Below, piece by piece: positions 36,448 through 47,456 of a stretch of 64,000 nt of DNA. A model generated the notes under the pieces. That model was given only the letters and a program-made list of their open reading frames with translations, searched no databases and was not told the origin of the DNA. The translations under genes and the position numbers were made by a program. Positions within the stretch are counted from its first letter, which is position 1. Each line of letters starts with the position of its first letter. This DNA is from Marmoricola sp. OAE513 (GTDB taxonomy: Bacteria > Actinomycetota > Actinomycetes > Propionibacteriales > Nocardioidaceae), in the NCBI RefSeq assembly GCF_040546585.1, contig NZ_JBEPOC010000001.1:3162001-3226000 (forward strand), written 5' to 3'.

Positions 36448-37407
36448 CTAGTGGCAGCCCGGGTTGACGCTCGACCCGATGCGGCTGAGCGCGGGCGCGG
36501 TCCGGAGCTGCTTGACCAGCTTCTTGTTCTTGGTCGTGCGCTTCAGCGAGAACCAGCGACCCCAGTCGAGCTGGCTCTTGGCCGACGCCGTGGGCCTGCC
36601 GGTCTCGGAGATCAGCGAGAGCCGCATGCTCAGCCACTCGTCGAACTGGGCGGCCTTGCGGGACTCGCGACGGATGATCCTGCCGTCGAGGAACCAGGAG
36701 ATGTGGGTCGGCTTCACCTGGACGGCCCAGACGTGCCAGCCCGAGGTGGTCGGGCTGCTGCCGTTGGTCCAGCCGGCCTGCGATGCGTTGAGCGGGGGAG
36801 TCTTCACGGTCACGTTCGAGCCGAGCGCGATGCCCGGTCGGGTGATGCCGACCTTGGCGGTGGTCGGCTGGTCGGGGTCCCAGCTGGCGACGGTGATGCT
36901 GCGCGCCTCGCACGCCTCGATCGGGCCGGAGGGGACCAGCTCGACCTGCACCCGGTAGTGCTGACCCGCGCTGCCGGTGCTGCGGGTGCGGAAGCGGATC
37001 TCCCAGCGACCGGTCTTGCGGCCGGTGGCCCAGGTGGTGCTGGACTGGAACGGCGTCCGGGCGCCCGGGACGTCCGGGGCGATGGCCTGCAGGGTGCCGT
37101 GGCCGGCCTTGCCGACGACCCACTGGTTCCAGGACCCGCCCCGGCTCCACCGGGCCGGGGCCTTGTTCCCGTCCTGGGTGCGGAACTCGTACCGGGCGAT
37201 GTTGCTCTTCGGGTCCTTGCCCCACGGCCACCAGTCGTACGTCGAGGCGTTGCTGAGCAGCTCGAACTTGGTGCACCCGGTGGGCCGGCCGCACGGAGCG
37301 GCGTCGGCACGGTCGCTGCTCAGGGGCGCGAGCGCGACCAGACCGAGTGCGAGGGAGGCCCCGACGAGGAACGCGGGCCAGCGGCGAAGAACGGACATAT
37401 CGGTCAT
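36448..37407 (-). CDS. Secreted GH16-like concanavalin-fold protein, probably non-catalytic
   Basis: The protein has 319 residues (ATG 37407; ATG 37398 possible). The signal peptide is FLVGASLALGLVALAPLS with a likely cut after RADA. The beta-sandwich pattern follows GH16 or polysaccharide lyase families: TGRKTGRWEIRFRTRSTGS, HVWAVQVKPTHISWFLDGR and WLSMRLSLISETG. The GH16 catalytic motif ExDxxE is not found in the expected strand, where ITVASWDPDQ stands instead. A glycan-binding role or a distant family is possible. The stop lies 7 bp after tRNA-Pro. Confidence 0.6.
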   Translation of the reverse strand: MTDMSVLRRWPAFLVGASLALGLVALAPLSSDRADAAPCGRPTGCTKFELLSNASTYDWWPWGKDPKSNIARYEFRTQDGNKAPARWSRGGSWNQWVVGKAGHGTLQAIAPDVPGARTPFQSSTTWATGRKTGRWEIRFRTRSTGSAGQHYRVQVELVPSGPIEACEARSITVASWDPDQPTTAKVGITRPGIALGSNVTVKTPPLNASQAGWTNGSSPTTSGWHVWAVQVKPTHISWFLDGRIIRRESRKAAQFDEWLSMRLSLISETGRPTASAKSQLDWGRWFSLKRTTKNKKLVKQLRTAPALSRIGSSVNPGCH

Positions 37408-37533
37408 AACGAGTAGTACACCATTTCCGTGGCTCGAGGTCAGCACGTTCACGTTTTCGGACATCCAACTCGCGGTCCCGTACCCGGGTGCTCGGAACGG
37501 ACACATCGATTTCTGAGCGCTTCGCCGCTGAAG

Positions 37534-37586
37534 TAGGCTGACCTGTCGGTCGCCCTCCGTGCGCCGGTCCCAGTCGTTACAAGGAG
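37534..37586 (+). promoter_or_regulatory. tig promoter -10 and ribosome-binding site
   Basis: TAGGCT at 37534-37539 is a -10 hexamer. AAGGAG at 37581-37586 is a strong Shine-Dalgarno sequence 7 nt before GTG 37594. The leader would be about 45-50 nt, unlike the leaderless neighbours. Confidence 0.5.
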
Positions 37587-37593
37587 AACACCT

Positions 37594-38991
37594 GTGAAGA
37601 GCGCCGTCGAGACGCTGAACCCCACCCGGGCCAAGCTCACCATCGAGGTCCCGTTCGAAGAGCTCAAGCCGAGCCTCGACGCGGCCTACCAGCGGATCGC
37701 GAAGCAGGTGAACATCCCCGGCTTCCGCAAGGGCAAGGTCCCGCCGGCCGTCATCGACCGTCAGGTCGGTCGGGGTGCCGTTCTCGACGAGGCGATCAAC
37801 GACGCGCTGCCGAAGCTGTACGTGCAGGCTCTCCAGGAGAACGACCTGCAGCCGCTGGCGCAGCCGGAGATCGACATCACCAAGTTCGAGGACAACGAGG
37901 CGCTGGAGTTCACCGCCGAGGTCGACGTCCGCCCGAGCATCGACGTCCCGAAGTACGACGACCTCGCCGTCGAGGTCCCGGCCGTCGAGGTCACCGACGA
38001 GAACATCGACGAGCAGGTCGAGCACCTCCGCGAGCGGTTCGCCACCCTGAACGACGTCGAGCGGCCCGCCGCCGACGGCGACATCGTCTCCATCGACCTG
38101 GTCGCCTCGAAGGACGGCGAGACCGTCGAGGGCGGCGAGGTCACCGGTTACTCCTACAAGGTCGGTGCCGGCGACATGCTCGACGGCGTCGACGACGCGC
38201 TGCGTGGCCTTTCCGCCGGCGAGGAGAAGACCTTCGTCAGCCAGCTCCTCGGCGGCGACCTGGCCGGCGAGGACGTCGACGTCACCGTGAAGGTCAACTC
38301 CGTCAAGGAGCAGGAGCTGCCCGCGTTCGACGACGAGTTCGCCCAGACCGCCTCGGAGTTCGACACCGCCGAGGAGCTGCGCGAGGACGTCAAGACCCGC
38401 CTGACCCGCGGCAAGCGGCTCGAGCAGGCGGCCGCCGCGCGCGACGCCGTCCTGGAGAAGCTGCTCGACAGCGCCGAGATCCCGCTGCCCGAGGCGGCCC
38501 TGTCGGCCGAGCTCGCCGAGCGCAAGGGTGAGATCGAGCAGCAGCTCCTCTACTCCGGCATGACCATGGAGAGCTACCTCGACGACCAGAAGCAGACGGT
38601 CGACGAGTTCGAGGCCGAGCTCGAGAAGCGGGTCAGCGACGCGATGGCGGCGCAGTTCCTGCTCGACGAGGTCGCCAAGGCCGAGGAGATCGGCGTCGAG
38701 CAGGCCGAGCTCTCCGAGCACCTGTTCCGCCGCGCGCAGCAGTCCGGCCAGAACCCGGACGAGTTCGTCAAGCACATGGTCGAGCACAACCACATCCCCG
38801 AGATGGTGGCCGAGGTCGTCCGCGGCAAGGCGCTCGCGCTCATCGTCGAGGGTGCCAAGGTCACCGACTCGAACGGTGCGCACGTCGAGCTGAAGCTGCT
38901 CCGCCCCGACGGCACCATCGGTGAGCCCGAGGCCGAGACCGCCGAGGCTCCTGCCGCGGACGCCGCCGCTGAGGAGCCCGCCGAGGCCTGA
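37594..38991 (+). CDS. tig: Trigger factor
   Basis: The protein has 465 residues from GTG 37594. The N-terminal ribosome-binding domain contains the signature NIPGFRKGKVPPAVIDRQVG (residues about 42-61), where GFRKGK docks on ribosomal protein L23. The FKBP-type prolyl isomerase domain follows (about residues 155-245), then the helical C-terminal chaperone arms and a disordered Glu/Ala-rich tail. It folds nascent chains. It precedes the clpP-clpX block as in many bacteria, though two unrelated genes intervene here. A strong hairpin follows the stop. Confidence 0.96.
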   Translation: MKSAVETLNPTRAKLTIEVPFEELKPSLDAAYQRIAKQVNIPGFRKGKVPPAVIDRQVGRGAVLDEAINDALPKLYVQALQENDLQPLAQPEIDITKFEDNEALEFTAEVDVRPSIDVPKYDDLAVEVPAVEVTDENIDEQVEHLRERFATLNDVERPAADGDIVSIDLVASKDGETVEGGEVTGYSYKVGAGDMLDGVDDALRGLSAGEEKTFVSQLLGGDLAGEDVDVTVKVNSVKEQELPAFDDEFAQTASEFDTAEELREDVKTRLTRGKRLEQAAAARDAVLEKLLDSAEIPLPEAALSAELAERKGEIEQQLLYSGMTMESYLDDQKQTVDEFEAELEKRVSDAMAAQFLLDEVAKAEEIGVEQAELSEHLFRRAQQSGQNPDEFVKHMVEHNHIPEMVAEVVRGKALALIVEGAKVTDSNGAHVELKLLRPDGTIGEPEAETAEAPAADAAAEEPAEA

Positions 38992-39010
38992 GCGGCCCCG
39001 CCTGCGACAC

Positions 39011-39050
39011 GAGACACAGTCAGTGCACACATGTGCACTGGCTGTGTTTC
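39011..39050 (+). terminator. Hairpin terminator after tig
   Basis: GAGACACAGTCAGTGCACA (39011-39029) pairs with TGTGCACTGGCTGTGTTTC (39032-39050) with two G-T wobbles and a 2-nt loop. T-rich bases (GTGTTTCAATTC) follow the stem, fitting an intrinsic terminator. Confidence 0.7.
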
Positions 39051-39059
39051 AATTCAGGC

Positions 39060-40286
39060 ATGACTGATCGCACGTCCTCCGACGCCGGTGTTCTCGAAGC
39101 CGCGGCGCTGGCCGCCGAGCACCTCGACCTGCTCGTCCTCGGTGCCGCTCGCGACATCCACGGGTCGGTCTCGGACCGGGTCGGCTTCGTGTTCGAGAAG
39201 GTCGCGGGCAACCGGAGCCTCGGGCACCGGGTCCACGACGGCATCGCCACCGGCGTGTACGCCGGACTCGGCGCCGGTCTGCGCGCGTCGGCCAAGGCGC
39301 TGCGCGCTGCGGACCGCCTCGGCGTCGGCCCGGCTATCGAGGACTCCCCGAAGGGCCGATTCGTCGTCTCGGCGGTGAACGGCCTGATCGGCGACAAGCT
39401 GGTGGCCGACGGTTCGCCGCTGGCGATCGAGATCGGCGTACGGCGCGACGGGCGGGACGTGCCGCTGACGCCCGAGGGTCTCGCCGCGGCGTACCCGGAG
39501 GCGAGCGACGCGATCGTGGTCTTCCTGCACGGTCTCTGCGAGACCGAGGACTACTGGGTCCGCAAGAGCCGTCCCCGCCCCGCGGACGGCAGCACCACGG
39601 CGTCGTACGGCGCCCGGCTGGAGGCCGACGAGGGCTGGAGCCCGGTGTTCATCCGCAACAACACCGGCAAGACCCTGGCCGAGGCCGGCGTCGACCTCAG
39701 CTCGGTGCTCACCCGGCTGGTCGAGGCATGGCCCACTGACGTACGGCGGATCGCGCTGGTCGGGCACTCGATGGGCGGACTGATTGCCCGGGCCGCGTGC
39801 GCGGTGTCCCTCGACGTCGAGGAGCCCTGGACCGATCTGGTCACCGACATCGTCACCCTCGGCGCCCCGCACACGGGCTCCCCGGTGGAGCGGTCGATCG
39901 CGCGGGGGATCCGGGTGGCCGCCCGGGCGCCCGAGCTGGTGCCGCTCGCCCGGATCTTCGAGCAGCGCTCGGTCGGTGTCCTCGACCTGCACGACGGGAT
40001 GCCCGAGGACACGGCGGCGGTGCCGAACGCGCGGTACCACCTGGTCGCGGCGACGCTGAGCAGGTCGGCCCGGCACCCGGTCGCGGCCACGGTCGGCGAC
40101 TACCTGGTCCAGTACCGTTCGGCTGTCGGGCTGCTTCCCGGCGGCGTCGAGATGTTTCCCGGTGCCGACGTGCTGCACGTGCCCGGCGCAGACCACTTCG
40201 ACCTGCTCAACCACGACGACGTCTACGCCGCCCTGCGCGGCTGGCTCGCGCGAACGCCCCAGAAACCGAACCCGAAACCGACCTAG
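39060..40286 (+). CDS. Alpha/beta hydrolase, PGAP1/lipase-like
   Basis: The protein has 408 residues. ATG 39060 is chosen because upstream frame lies inside the terminator. The hydrolase core begins near residue 150 ([16 protein letters not shown]). The nucleophile is Ser in [23 protein letters not shown] is the GAPxxGS motif of PGAP1 and DUF676 lipases. His near the end in [11 protein letters not shown] completes the triad. The N-terminal 100 residues are helical and of unknown role. It is followed after 8 bp by an SRPBCC gene. Confidence 0.8.
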   Translation: MTDRTSSDAGVLEAAALAAEHLDLLVLGAARDIHGSVSDRVGFVFEKVAGNRSLGHRVHDGIATGVYAGLGAGLRASAKALRAADRLGVGPAIEDSPKGRFVVSAVNGLIGDKLVADGSPLAIEIGVRRDGRDVPLTPEGLAAAYPEASDAIVVFLHGLCETEDYWVRKSRPRPADGSTTASYGARLEADEGWSPVFIRNNTGKTLAEAGVDLSSVLTRLVEAWPTDVRRIALVGHSMGGLIARAACAVSLDVEEPWTDLVTDIVTLGAPHTGSPVERSIARGIRVAARAPELVPLARIFEQRSVGVLDLHDGMPEDTAAVPNARYHLVAATLSRSARHPVAATVGDYLVQYRSAVGLLPGGVEMFPGADVLHVPGADHFDLLNHDDVYAALRGWLARTPQKPNPKPT

Positions 40287-40294
40287 GAGTCTTG

Positions 40295-40744
40295 ATGACC
40301 GCACCTCTGCCCGTGGCCGCCGCCATCGAGATCGACGCCGCGCCGGAGCAGGTGTGGGCAGCGGTCTCCGACCTCGGCCGGATGCCGGAGTTCAGCCCCG
40401 AGCTGCGCAAGGCGTACGTCTTCGGCGGTCCGGGACTGGGAGCCACCATCCTCGGCATCAACCGACGCAAGGCGGTCGCGTGGCCGACCACCTCGAAGGT
40501 GGTCCGCTGGGAGCCGAACCGGGCGGTCGCCTGGAAGACGCGCGAGAGCGGCGCGACCTGGGTCTACGAGCTCGAGCCGACCGCGACCGGGACGACCTTG
40601 ACCGGTCGCCGGGTGCTGCCGGCGTACACGATCGGGAGCCGGCTGATTGGCCCGTTCATCGGGGGCGCAGCAGGCCACGACGGCGAGCTCGCGGCGGGCA
40701 TCGAGGCGACGCTGGTGAAGATCAAGGCCGCTGTCGAGCGCTGA
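40295..40744 (+). CDS. SRPBCC-family protein
   Basis: The protein has 149 residues. ATG 40295 follows TAGGAG. The opening [20 protein letters not shown] is the typical helix-grip START-like entry, and the C-terminal helix is [15 protein letters not shown]. Members bind hydrophobic ligands or act as cyclases; no specific ligand is suggested. It is probably co-transcribed with the hydrolase 8 bp upstream. Confidence 0.8.
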   Translation: MTAPLPVAAAIEIDAAPEQVWAAVSDLGRMPEFSPELRKAYVFGGPGLGATILGINRRKAVAWPTTSKVVRWEPNRAVAWKTRESGATWVYELEPTATGTTLTGRRVLPAYTIGSRLIGPFIGGAAGHDGELAAGIEATLVKIKAAVER

Positions 40745-40783
40745 GGCGTGCCCTGCCCCTGAATCTGCCCGTAAATCTGCTCT

Positions 40784-40835
40784 GGGCGAACAACGGCTGT
40801 TTGCCCGTGGTTTTGGCGACGGGCCCGTCTAGTGT
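40784..40835 (+). promoter_or_regulatory. clpP1 promoter region with inverted repeat
   Basis: TAGTGT at 40830-40835 ends 7 nt before GTG 40843. Upstream, GGGCGAACA (40784-40792), 5 nt, then TGTTTGCCC (40798-40806) form an inverted repeat with one mismatch, ending 23 nt before the -10, a suitable place for an activator. It does not match the ClgR motif I recall, so the regulator is open. Confidence 0.45.
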
Positions 40836-40842
40836 CATCGAC

Positions 40843-41475
40843 GTGAACCTGAACTCTGAACCCCAGATGAACGGCGGCGCCGCATCGTACGGGCTTGACG
40901 ACCACATCTACCAGCGACTGCTCCGCGAGCGGATCGTGTTCCTCGGTTCCGAGGTCCGCGACCAGAACGCGAACGCGCTCTGCGCGCAGCTGCTCCTGCT
41001 CTCGGCGGAGGACCCCGAGGCGGACATCTTCATGCACATCAACTCCCCGGGTGGCTCGGTGGACGCGGGCATGGCGATCTACGACACCATGAACTACATC
41101 CCGAACGACGTCGCGACCGTGGGCATGGGCCTGGCCGCGTCGATGGGTCAGTTCCTCCTGTGCGCCGGCGCGAAGGGCAAGCGGTACGCCCTCCCGCACG
41201 CGCGCATCATGATGCACCAGCCCTCCGGCGGCATGGGCGGCTCGGCCTCGGACATCAAGATCCAGGCGCAGCAGTCCCTGCACATCAAGAAGGTGCTGCT
41301 CGACCTGATCGCCGAGCACACCGGCCAGCCGGTCGAGCAGATCGAGACCGACGCCGACCGTGACCGCTGGTTCACCGCCGCCCAGGCCAAGGAGTACGGC
41401 TTCATCGACCACGTCATCACGAGTGCTCGCGAAGCCGCCGACGAGGGCCGTCCGGCCCGCAAGAGTGAGAAGTGA
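40843..41475 (+). CDS. clpP: ATP-dependent Clp protease proteolytic subunit ClpP1
   Basis: The protein has 210 residues from GTG 40843; ATG 40867 is the alternative. The -10 hexamer 7 nt before the GTG favours the GTG and a leaderless mRNA. The Ser nucleophile is in [11 protein letters not shown] and the His in [11 protein letters not shown]. The processing or axial region [14 protein letters not shown] precedes the core. In actinobacteria ClpP1 and ClpP2 form mixed rings. It is 7 bp from clpP2. It degrades unfolded and tagged proteins with ClpX. Confidence 0.95.
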   Translation: MNLNSEPQMNGGAASYGLDDHIYQRLLRERIVFLGSEVRDQNANALCAQLLLLSAEDPEADIFMHINSPGGSVDAGMAIYDTMNYIPNDVATVGMGLAASMGQFLLCAGAKGKRYALPHARIMMHQPSGGMGGSASDIKIQAQQSLHIKKVLLDLIAEHTGQPVEQIETDADRDRWFTAAQAKEYGFIDHVITSAREAADEGRPARKSEK

Positions 41476-41482
41476 TCGAGCG

Positions 41483-42088
41483 ATGAACTACTACATCCCG
41501 CAGTGGGAAGAGCGCACCTCCTACGGCTTCCGGCGGATCGACCCGTACGGCAAGCTCTTCGAGGACCGGATCATCTTCCTCGGCACCCCGATCAGCGACG
41601 ACATCGCCAACGCCGTGATGGCCCAGCTGCTCTGCCTGGAGTCGATGGACCCGACCCGCGACATCCAGATCTACATCAACTCGCCCGGTGGCTCGTTCAC
41701 CGCGATGACGGCGATCTACGACACGATGAAGTTCATCCAGCCGGACGTCCAGACCGTCTGCCTGGGCCAGGCCGCCTCGGCCGCCGCGATCCTGCTCGCC
41801 GCCGGCACGCCGGGCAAGCGGCTCGCGCTTCCGAACAGCCGGATCCTCATCCACCAGCCGTACACCGAGGGCACCTACGGGCAGTCCTCGGACATCGAGA
41901 TCCAGGCGAACGAGATCCTGCGCATGCGCGAGCTGCTCGAGGAGCTCATCGCCGAGCACACCGGCAAGGACAAGGACGAGGTCAGCCGCGACATCGAGCG
42001 CGACAAGATCCTCACCGCCGCCGGTGCGATGGAGTACGGACTGATCGACTCGATCCTGGAGTCCCGTAAGGCGGCTGCGCTCGTCTGA
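41483..42088 (+). CDS. clpP: ATP-dependent Clp protease proteolytic subunit ClpP2
   Basis: The protein has 201 residues. ATG 41483 follows the clpP1 stop by 7 bp. The Ser nucleophile lies in [15 protein letters not shown], and the His in [13 protein letters not shown]. The N-terminus [20 protein letters not shown] is the typical ClpP2 axial loop. It partners ClpP1 in a heteromeric tetradecamer. A hairpin in the 161-bp gap precedes clpX. Confidence 0.95.
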   Translation: MNYYIPQWEERTSYGFRRIDPYGKLFEDRIIFLGTPISDDIANAVMAQLLCLESMDPTRDIQIYINSPGGSFTAMTAIYDTMKFIQPDVQTVCLGQAASAAAILLAAGTPGKRLALPNSRILIHQPYTEGTYGQSSDIEIQANEILRMRELLEELIAEHTGKDKDEVSRDIERDKILTAAGAMEYGLIDSILESRKAAALV

Positions 42089-42116
42089 GCACACCGTCCC
42101 GGTGGTTTTGTGTCGT

Positions 42117-42156
42117 GTCCGACCGTATTCGTCCAGCTGACGGAGTACGGTCGGAC
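42117..42156 (+). terminator. Stem-loop between clpP2 and clpX
   Basis: GTCCGACCGTA (42117-42127) and TACGGTCGGAC (42146-42156) are perfect 11-bp arms, with an inner CGTC/GACG stem. No T-tract follows. It could attenuate read-through, protect a processed 3' end, or be an operator. Confidence 0.45.
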
Positions 42157-42249
42157 TACGCACAGAGCCGCTGCAGCACCAGAAAATGATCAAGGCACTG
42201 TGAACGGCGCCGGTCCTCGGACCGGCACGAACGAGGGGAGTGGCCGCCC

Positions 42250-43530
<1,281 letters not shown>

Positions 43531-43534
43531 TCCG

Positions 43535-43840
43535 GTGAGTGAGGTCTCGGTGGGGCGTCGCTCGTTCTGGCGCACGATGGGGGACTGGCACCGCTATGAC
43601 CTGCGTGTCCTGACCGGTCGGCAGGAACCCGTGAGGTTCGCCGACCTGCCGAGCGACATGCGGTGGTTCCGGGTGTCCCTGTTCGTGTTCCTCGCCATCT
43701 CGGTGGTCAGCTGGTTGGTCGACGGCACCTGGATTGACGGCATCCACTACGTGTCGTTCGCCGTTGTGGTGGTGCTGTACATCCGCTCGCTCCGCATCAG
43801 CCAGCGCTGGTCCACTCGTGTGCCCCAGGACGCGCTCTAG
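43535..43840 (+). CDS. Small two-helix membrane protein of unknown function
   Basis: The protein has 101 residues from GTG 43535, 4 bp after clpX, so probably its operon partner. The N-terminus is charged ([20 protein letters not shown]). Two hydrophobic segments follow ([16 protein letters not shown] and [14 protein letters not shown]). No family is recognised. The stop codon lies in the loop of a hairpin shared with convergent valS. Confidence 0.6.
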   Translation: MSEVSVGRRSFWRTMGDWHRYDLRVLTGRQEPVRFADLPSDMRWFRVSLFVFLAISVVSWLVDGTWIDGIHYVSFAVVVVLYIRSLRISQRWSTRVPQDAL

Positions 43841-43847
43841 CGCGTCC
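43828..43847. terminator. Bidirectional hairpin between the clpX-operon gene and valS
   Basis: GGACGCGC-TCTA-GCGCGTCC is a perfect 8-bp GC-rich stem with a 4-nt loop. It overlaps the stop codon at 43838-43840 and lies 13 bp from the valS stop. No T-tract is present. Confidence 0.5.
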
Positions 43848-43860
43848 AGAAGCACACGAC

Positions 43861-46476
43861 CTACTGCGGCTGCGGGGCAAGCTCGGCCTCGACCGTGAGC
43901 TCGTTCGCGTCGGTCGCGGCGAACTCCAGCGTGCCGGTGATCTTGCCGACGTTGCGCAGGTCCTCGGTCGCGGCAGCCGCCGCGTCGACCAGGGCGGCCG
44001 GGCCGGAGATGACCGCACGGGTGATCTCGGTCTTCATCGAGACCTTCGCCTGCGACTTGGCTCCGCGGATGCCACCGAGCGCGCTGGCCACGGCGGACAG
44101 CATGCTGGCGTCACCCTCGCTGACGCCGGCGAGCTCGGCCGTGGTCGGCCAGGCGGCGTGGTGGATGGACTCCTCGTGCGACCAGGACCAGACCTCCTCG
44201 GTGACGTAGGGGAGGAAGGGCGCGAGCAGGCGAAGCTGGATGTTGAGCGCGGTGACCAGGGCAGCCCGGGCCGAGGCGGTGCCGGCGCCGCCGTCCTCGT
44301 CGTACGCGCGCTCCTTGACCAGCTCGAGGTAGTCGTCGCAGAACTCCCAGAAGAACTTCTCGATGGCCTCGAGGGCGGTCGTGTAGTCGTAGGCCTCGAA
44401 CGCGTCGGTGGCGCGGGTGATCTCACCCGAGAGACGGGCCAGGAGGGCGCGGTCGATCGCCTCGGTGATGATCGCGGGGTCGGTGTCCGTGGCGCCGAAG
44501 CCGCCGAGCACGAACTTGGACGCGTTCAGGACCTTCATCGCCAGGCGGCGGCCGACCTTCATCTGGGCCTCGTCGAACGGCGAGTCGAGACCGGGCCGGG
44601 CCATCGCTGCACGCCAGCGGACCGCGTCGGCGCCGAACTTCTCGAGGATCTCGGTCGGGACGACGACGTTGCCCTTGGACTTCGACATCTTCTTGCGGTC
44701 GGGGTCCATGACGAAGCCGGACATCATCGCGTGCGACCACGGAAGCACGTGGTTCTCGTGGTGCGCGCGGACGACGCGGGAGAACAGCCAGGTCCGGATG
44801 ATGTCGTGGGCCTGGGTGCACAGGTCCATCGGGAAGGTGCGCTCGAACAGGTCCGGGTCGGACTCCCAGCCGCAGGCCAGCTGCGGGGTGAGCGAGGAGG
44901 TCGCCCAGGTGTCCATGACGTCCGGGTCGCCGATGAAGCCGTTCGCCTGGCCGCGCTGGTCGGGGGTGTAGCCCTCGGGCGCGTCCGTCGACGGGTCGAC
45001 CGGCAGGGCGGCCTCGGTCGGCAGCAACGGGTGGTCGTAGTCGGGCTCGCCGTCGGCGTCGAGCGGGTACCAGACCGGGAACGGGATGCCGAAGAACCGC
45101 TGCCGCGAGATCAGCCAGTCGCCGTTGAGGCCGCCGACCCAGTTGTCGTAGCGGTGCTTCATGTGCGGCGGGACCCAGGTGATCTGGTTGGCGTCCTCGA
45201 CGAGCTCGTCGCGCAGGTCCTCGTCACGACCACCGTTGCGGATGTACCACTGGCGGGTCGCGACGATCTCGAGCGGCTTGTCGCCCTTCTCGTAGAAGTT
45301 CGCCATCCGCTGGGTCGGCTTGGGCTCGCCGTCCAGGTCGCCAGTCTCGCGGAGCTTCGCGACCATCGCCTCGCGGGCGCTGAACGTGGTCTTGCCCGCC
45401 AGCTCCTCGTACGCCGCCGCGGCAGCGGGTGCCGCCAGCCACTCCGGGGTCTCGCGCAGCAGCCGGCCGTCGCGGCCGATCACCGTGCGAACCGGGAGCT
45501 GGAGCTCGCGCCACCACTGCACGTCGGTGAGGTCACCGAAGGTGCAGCACATCGCGATGCCTGCGCCCTTGTCGGGCTCGGCAGCCTCGTGCGCGACGAC
45601 CGGGATCTCGACGCCGAAGACCGGCGAGGTGACGGTGGTGCCGAACAGCGGCTGGTAGCGCTCGTCGTCCGGGTGCGCGATGAGCGCGACCACGGCGGGG
45701 ATCAGCTCGGGGCGGGTGGTCTCGATGTGGACCGGCTCGCCGCCGTCGGGACGGTGGAACGCGACGCGGTGGTACGCGCCGGCGTACTCGCGGGCCTCGA
45801 GCTCGGCCTGGGCCACGGCAGTCTGGAACGTGACGTCCCACAGGGTCGGCGCGTCCTGCAGGTACGCCTCGCCGCGGGCGAAGTTGCGCAGGAACGCGCG
45901 CTGGCTGACGACCTGGGCGTCCTTGCCGATCGTCGTGTACGTCGTCGACCAGTCCACCGAGAGGCCGAGGGTGCGCCACAGCGACTCGAAGACCTTCTCG
46001 TCCTCCTCGACCAGCTGCTCGCACAGGGCGATGAAGTTCGGGCGGGAGATGGGGATCTGCTTCTTCGGGTCCGGCTTGTCCGGCGGGGTGAAGTCCGCGT
46101 CGTACGGCAGCGAGGGGTCGCAGCGGACGCCGAAGTAGTTCTGCACCCGGCGCTCGGTGGGCAGGCCGTTGTCGTCCCAGCCCATCGGGTAGAACACCGA
46201 CTTGCCCTGCATCCGCTGGTAGCGGGCGATCAGGTCGGTGTGGGTGTAGGAGAACACGTGACCGACGTGCAGGCTGCCGGACACGGTCGGCGGGGGTGTG
46301 TCGATCGAGTACACGTTCGAGCGCGGCTGGGTGCGGTCGAACGCGTAGGTGTCGGCTGCCTTCCAGCGCTCCGACCAGGTCGCCTCCAGGCCCTCCAGAG
46401 CGGGCTTGTCCGGTACTACGACGACGCCGGGCGCGGCGATCGTCGTGGTCTCGGGCGTGCTCTGGGTATCAGTCAT
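43861..46476 (-). CDS. valS: Valyl-tRNA synthetase
   Basis: The protein has 871 residues. The HIGH motif is [17 protein letters not shown] and the KMSKS loop [11 protein letters not shown]. The editing domain contains [20 protein letters not shown]. An anticodon-binding domain and a short coiled C-terminus (AELAPQPQ) finish the protein. ATG 46476 lies 7 nt after TAGCAT, indicating a leaderless mRNA, so no T-box is possible here. It corresponds to Rv2448c next to folC, but an acetyltransferase and a catabolic operon are inserted between them. Confidence 0.96.
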   Translation of the reverse strand: MTDTQSTPETTTIAAPGVVVVPDKPALEGLEATWSERWKAADTYAFDRTQPRSNVYSIDTPPPTVSGSLHVGHVFSYTHTDLIARYQRMQGKSVFYPMGWDDNGLPTERRVQNYFGVRCDPSLPYDADFTPPDKPDPKKQIPISRPNFIALCEQLVEEDEKVFESLWRTLGLSVDWSTTYTTIGKDAQVVSQRAFLRNFARGEAYLQDAPTLWDVTFQTAVAQAELEAREYAGAYHRVAFHRPDGGEPVHIETTRPELIPAVVALIAHPDDERYQPLFGTTVTSPVFGVEIPVVAHEAAEPDKGAGIAMCCTFGDLTDVQWWRELQLPVRTVIGRDGRLLRETPEWLAAPAAAAAYEELAGKTTFSAREAMVAKLRETGDLDGEPKPTQRMANFYEKGDKPLEIVATRQWYIRNGGRDEDLRDELVEDANQITWVPPHMKHRYDNWVGGLNGDWLISRQRFFGIPFPVWYPLDADGEPDYDHPLLPTEAALPVDPSTDAPEGYTPDQRGQANGFIGDPDVMDTWATSSLTPQLACGWESDPDLFERTFPMDLCTQAHDIIRTWLFSRVVRAHHENHVLPWSHAMMSGFVMDPDRKKMSKSKGNVVVPTEILEKFGADAVRWRAAMARPGLDSPFDEAQMKVGRRLAMKVLNASKFVLGGFGATDTDPAIITEAIDRALLARLSGEITRATDAFEAYDYTTALEAIEKFFWEFCDDYLELVKERAYDEDGGAGTASARAALVTALNIQLRLLAPFLPYVTEEVWSWSHEESIHHAAWPTTAELAGVSEGDASMLSAVASALGGIRGAKSQAKVSMKTEITRAVISGPAALVDAAAAATEDLRNVGKITGTLEFAATDANELTVEAELAPQPQ

Positions 46477-46483
46477 GGCGGCA

Positions 46484-46489
46484 ATGCTA
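46484..46489 (-). promoter_or_regulatory. -10 element of valS
   Basis: TAGCAT on the minus strand, 7 nt before the valS ATG. Confidence 0.45.
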
Positions 46490-46541
46490 CGGGCGCGCGC
46501 GGAGCGGCCGAAAATGGGTTCAGGGCGGTGGAACCCGCCGC

Positions 46542-46547
46542 TAGCCT
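46542..46547 (+). promoter_or_regulatory. -10 element of the acetyltransferase gene
   Basis: TAGCCT ends 6 nt before GTG 46554. Confidence 0.45.
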
Positions 46548-46553
46548 CGACGG

Positions 46554-47456
46554 GTGTACACGCTGGAGTTCCTCGACGACCCGCACGTCTTCCTCGCTGC
46601 GGCCGAGCCGCTGCTGAGTGCCGAGCCGGTCCGGTGCACGGTGATCGCCTCGGTCACGGCTCGCCACCTGCGTGGGGGAGCCAGCCGCCCGGCGGGGGCG
46701 CCGGAGCCGTGGTGGCTGGTGGTCCGGGATGCCGGCGGCACCGTGGTCGGGGCCGGGATGCGTACGGCGCCGCTGCCGCCGTACCCGCCGTACTTCGTCG
46801 CGATGCCTGATGATGCCGCCCGCCTGGTCGCCCGAACCCTGCACGAACGCGGTGAGGCGGTCGAGATCGTCAACGGGTTCGTGCCCACCATCGACGTGCT
46901 CGTCGCCGAGACGCTCGTTCTGGCCGGGGGCACCGCGACCGAGACCGAGCGCACCTCGCTCTACGAGCTCACCGATCTCGTCGAGCCGACGGGCGTGCCG
47001 GGGCACCTCCGGGTCGCGCGCGACGACGAGGTCGACCTGGTCCAGGGCTGGTTCGACGCGTTCGGACCGGACGCCTCCGAGCAGGCGGGTCGGGTCGACC
47101 CGCACCCTGCGATCGAGACCCGGGAGAGCACGGCGGCGCGGATCGCCGCCGGTGACGTCTGGCTCTGGGAGACGCCCGACGGCGTTCCGGCCGGGGTGAC
47201 CGCGTTCAACCCGGCCAGCTTCGGCGTCGCCCGGGTCGGGCCGGTGTTCACGCCGAAGGAGCACCGGGGCCACGGGTACGCCGCCGCCGGCGTCGCCGCG
47301 ATCTCGCGACGTCTGCTGGACGAGGGCGCGCGCGTGTGCCTGTTCGCCGACGCGCAGAACACGACCTCGACGGGGGTCTACGTGCGGTTGGGGTTCCGGC
47401 CGATCGCGGAGACCGGCGGCTTGCGTCTCGACAGGCTCGACAACCGAGGCCGCTAG
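46554..47456 (+). CDS. GNAT-family N-acetyltransferase
   Basis: The protein has 300 residues from GTG 46554. The C-terminal GNAT domain has the acetyl-CoA loop [19 protein letters not shown] (Q/RxxGxG/A type) near residue 225, followed by [20 protein letters not shown] with the conserved N and Y. The N-terminal half looks like a degenerate first GNAT domain. The substrate is unknown. The stop shares CTAG with the convergent acyl-CoA dehydrogenase gene. Confidence 0.85.
   Translation: MYTLEFLDDPHVFLAAAEPLLSAEPVRCTVIASVTARHLRGGASRPAGAPEPWWLVVRDAGGTVVGAGMRTAPLPPYPPYFVAMPDDAARLVARTLHERGEAVEIVNGFVPTIDVLVAETLVLAGGTATETERTSLYELTDLVEPTGVPGHLRVARDDEVDLVQGWFDAFGPDASEQAGRVDPHPAIETRESTAARIAAGDVWLWETPDGVPAGVTAFNPASFGVARVGPVFTPKEHRGHGYAAAGVAAISRRLLDEGARVCLFADAQNTTSTGVYVRLGFRPIAETGGLRLDRLDNRGR

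Noticed and set aside
40784-40806. ClgR operator upstream of clpP1
   Set aside because: The inverted repeat has half-sites in the opposite order to the ClgR motif as I know it, so it is left as an unassigned site.
40867-40869. ATG 40867 as the clpP1 start
   Set aside because: It is plausible by homology, but no ribosome-binding site precedes it and the -10 hexamer points to GTG 40843.
46477-46553. T-box or other aminoacyl-tRNA-sensing leader for valS
   Set aside because: The gene appears leaderless with 7 nt between -10 and ATG, leaving no room for a riboswitch.
44158-46617. Long plus-strand open frame of about 819 codons opposite valS
   Set aside because: It is antisense to a clear valyl-tRNA synthetase and has the Val/Arg/Gly/Leu-rich composition expected of a high-GC shadow frame.
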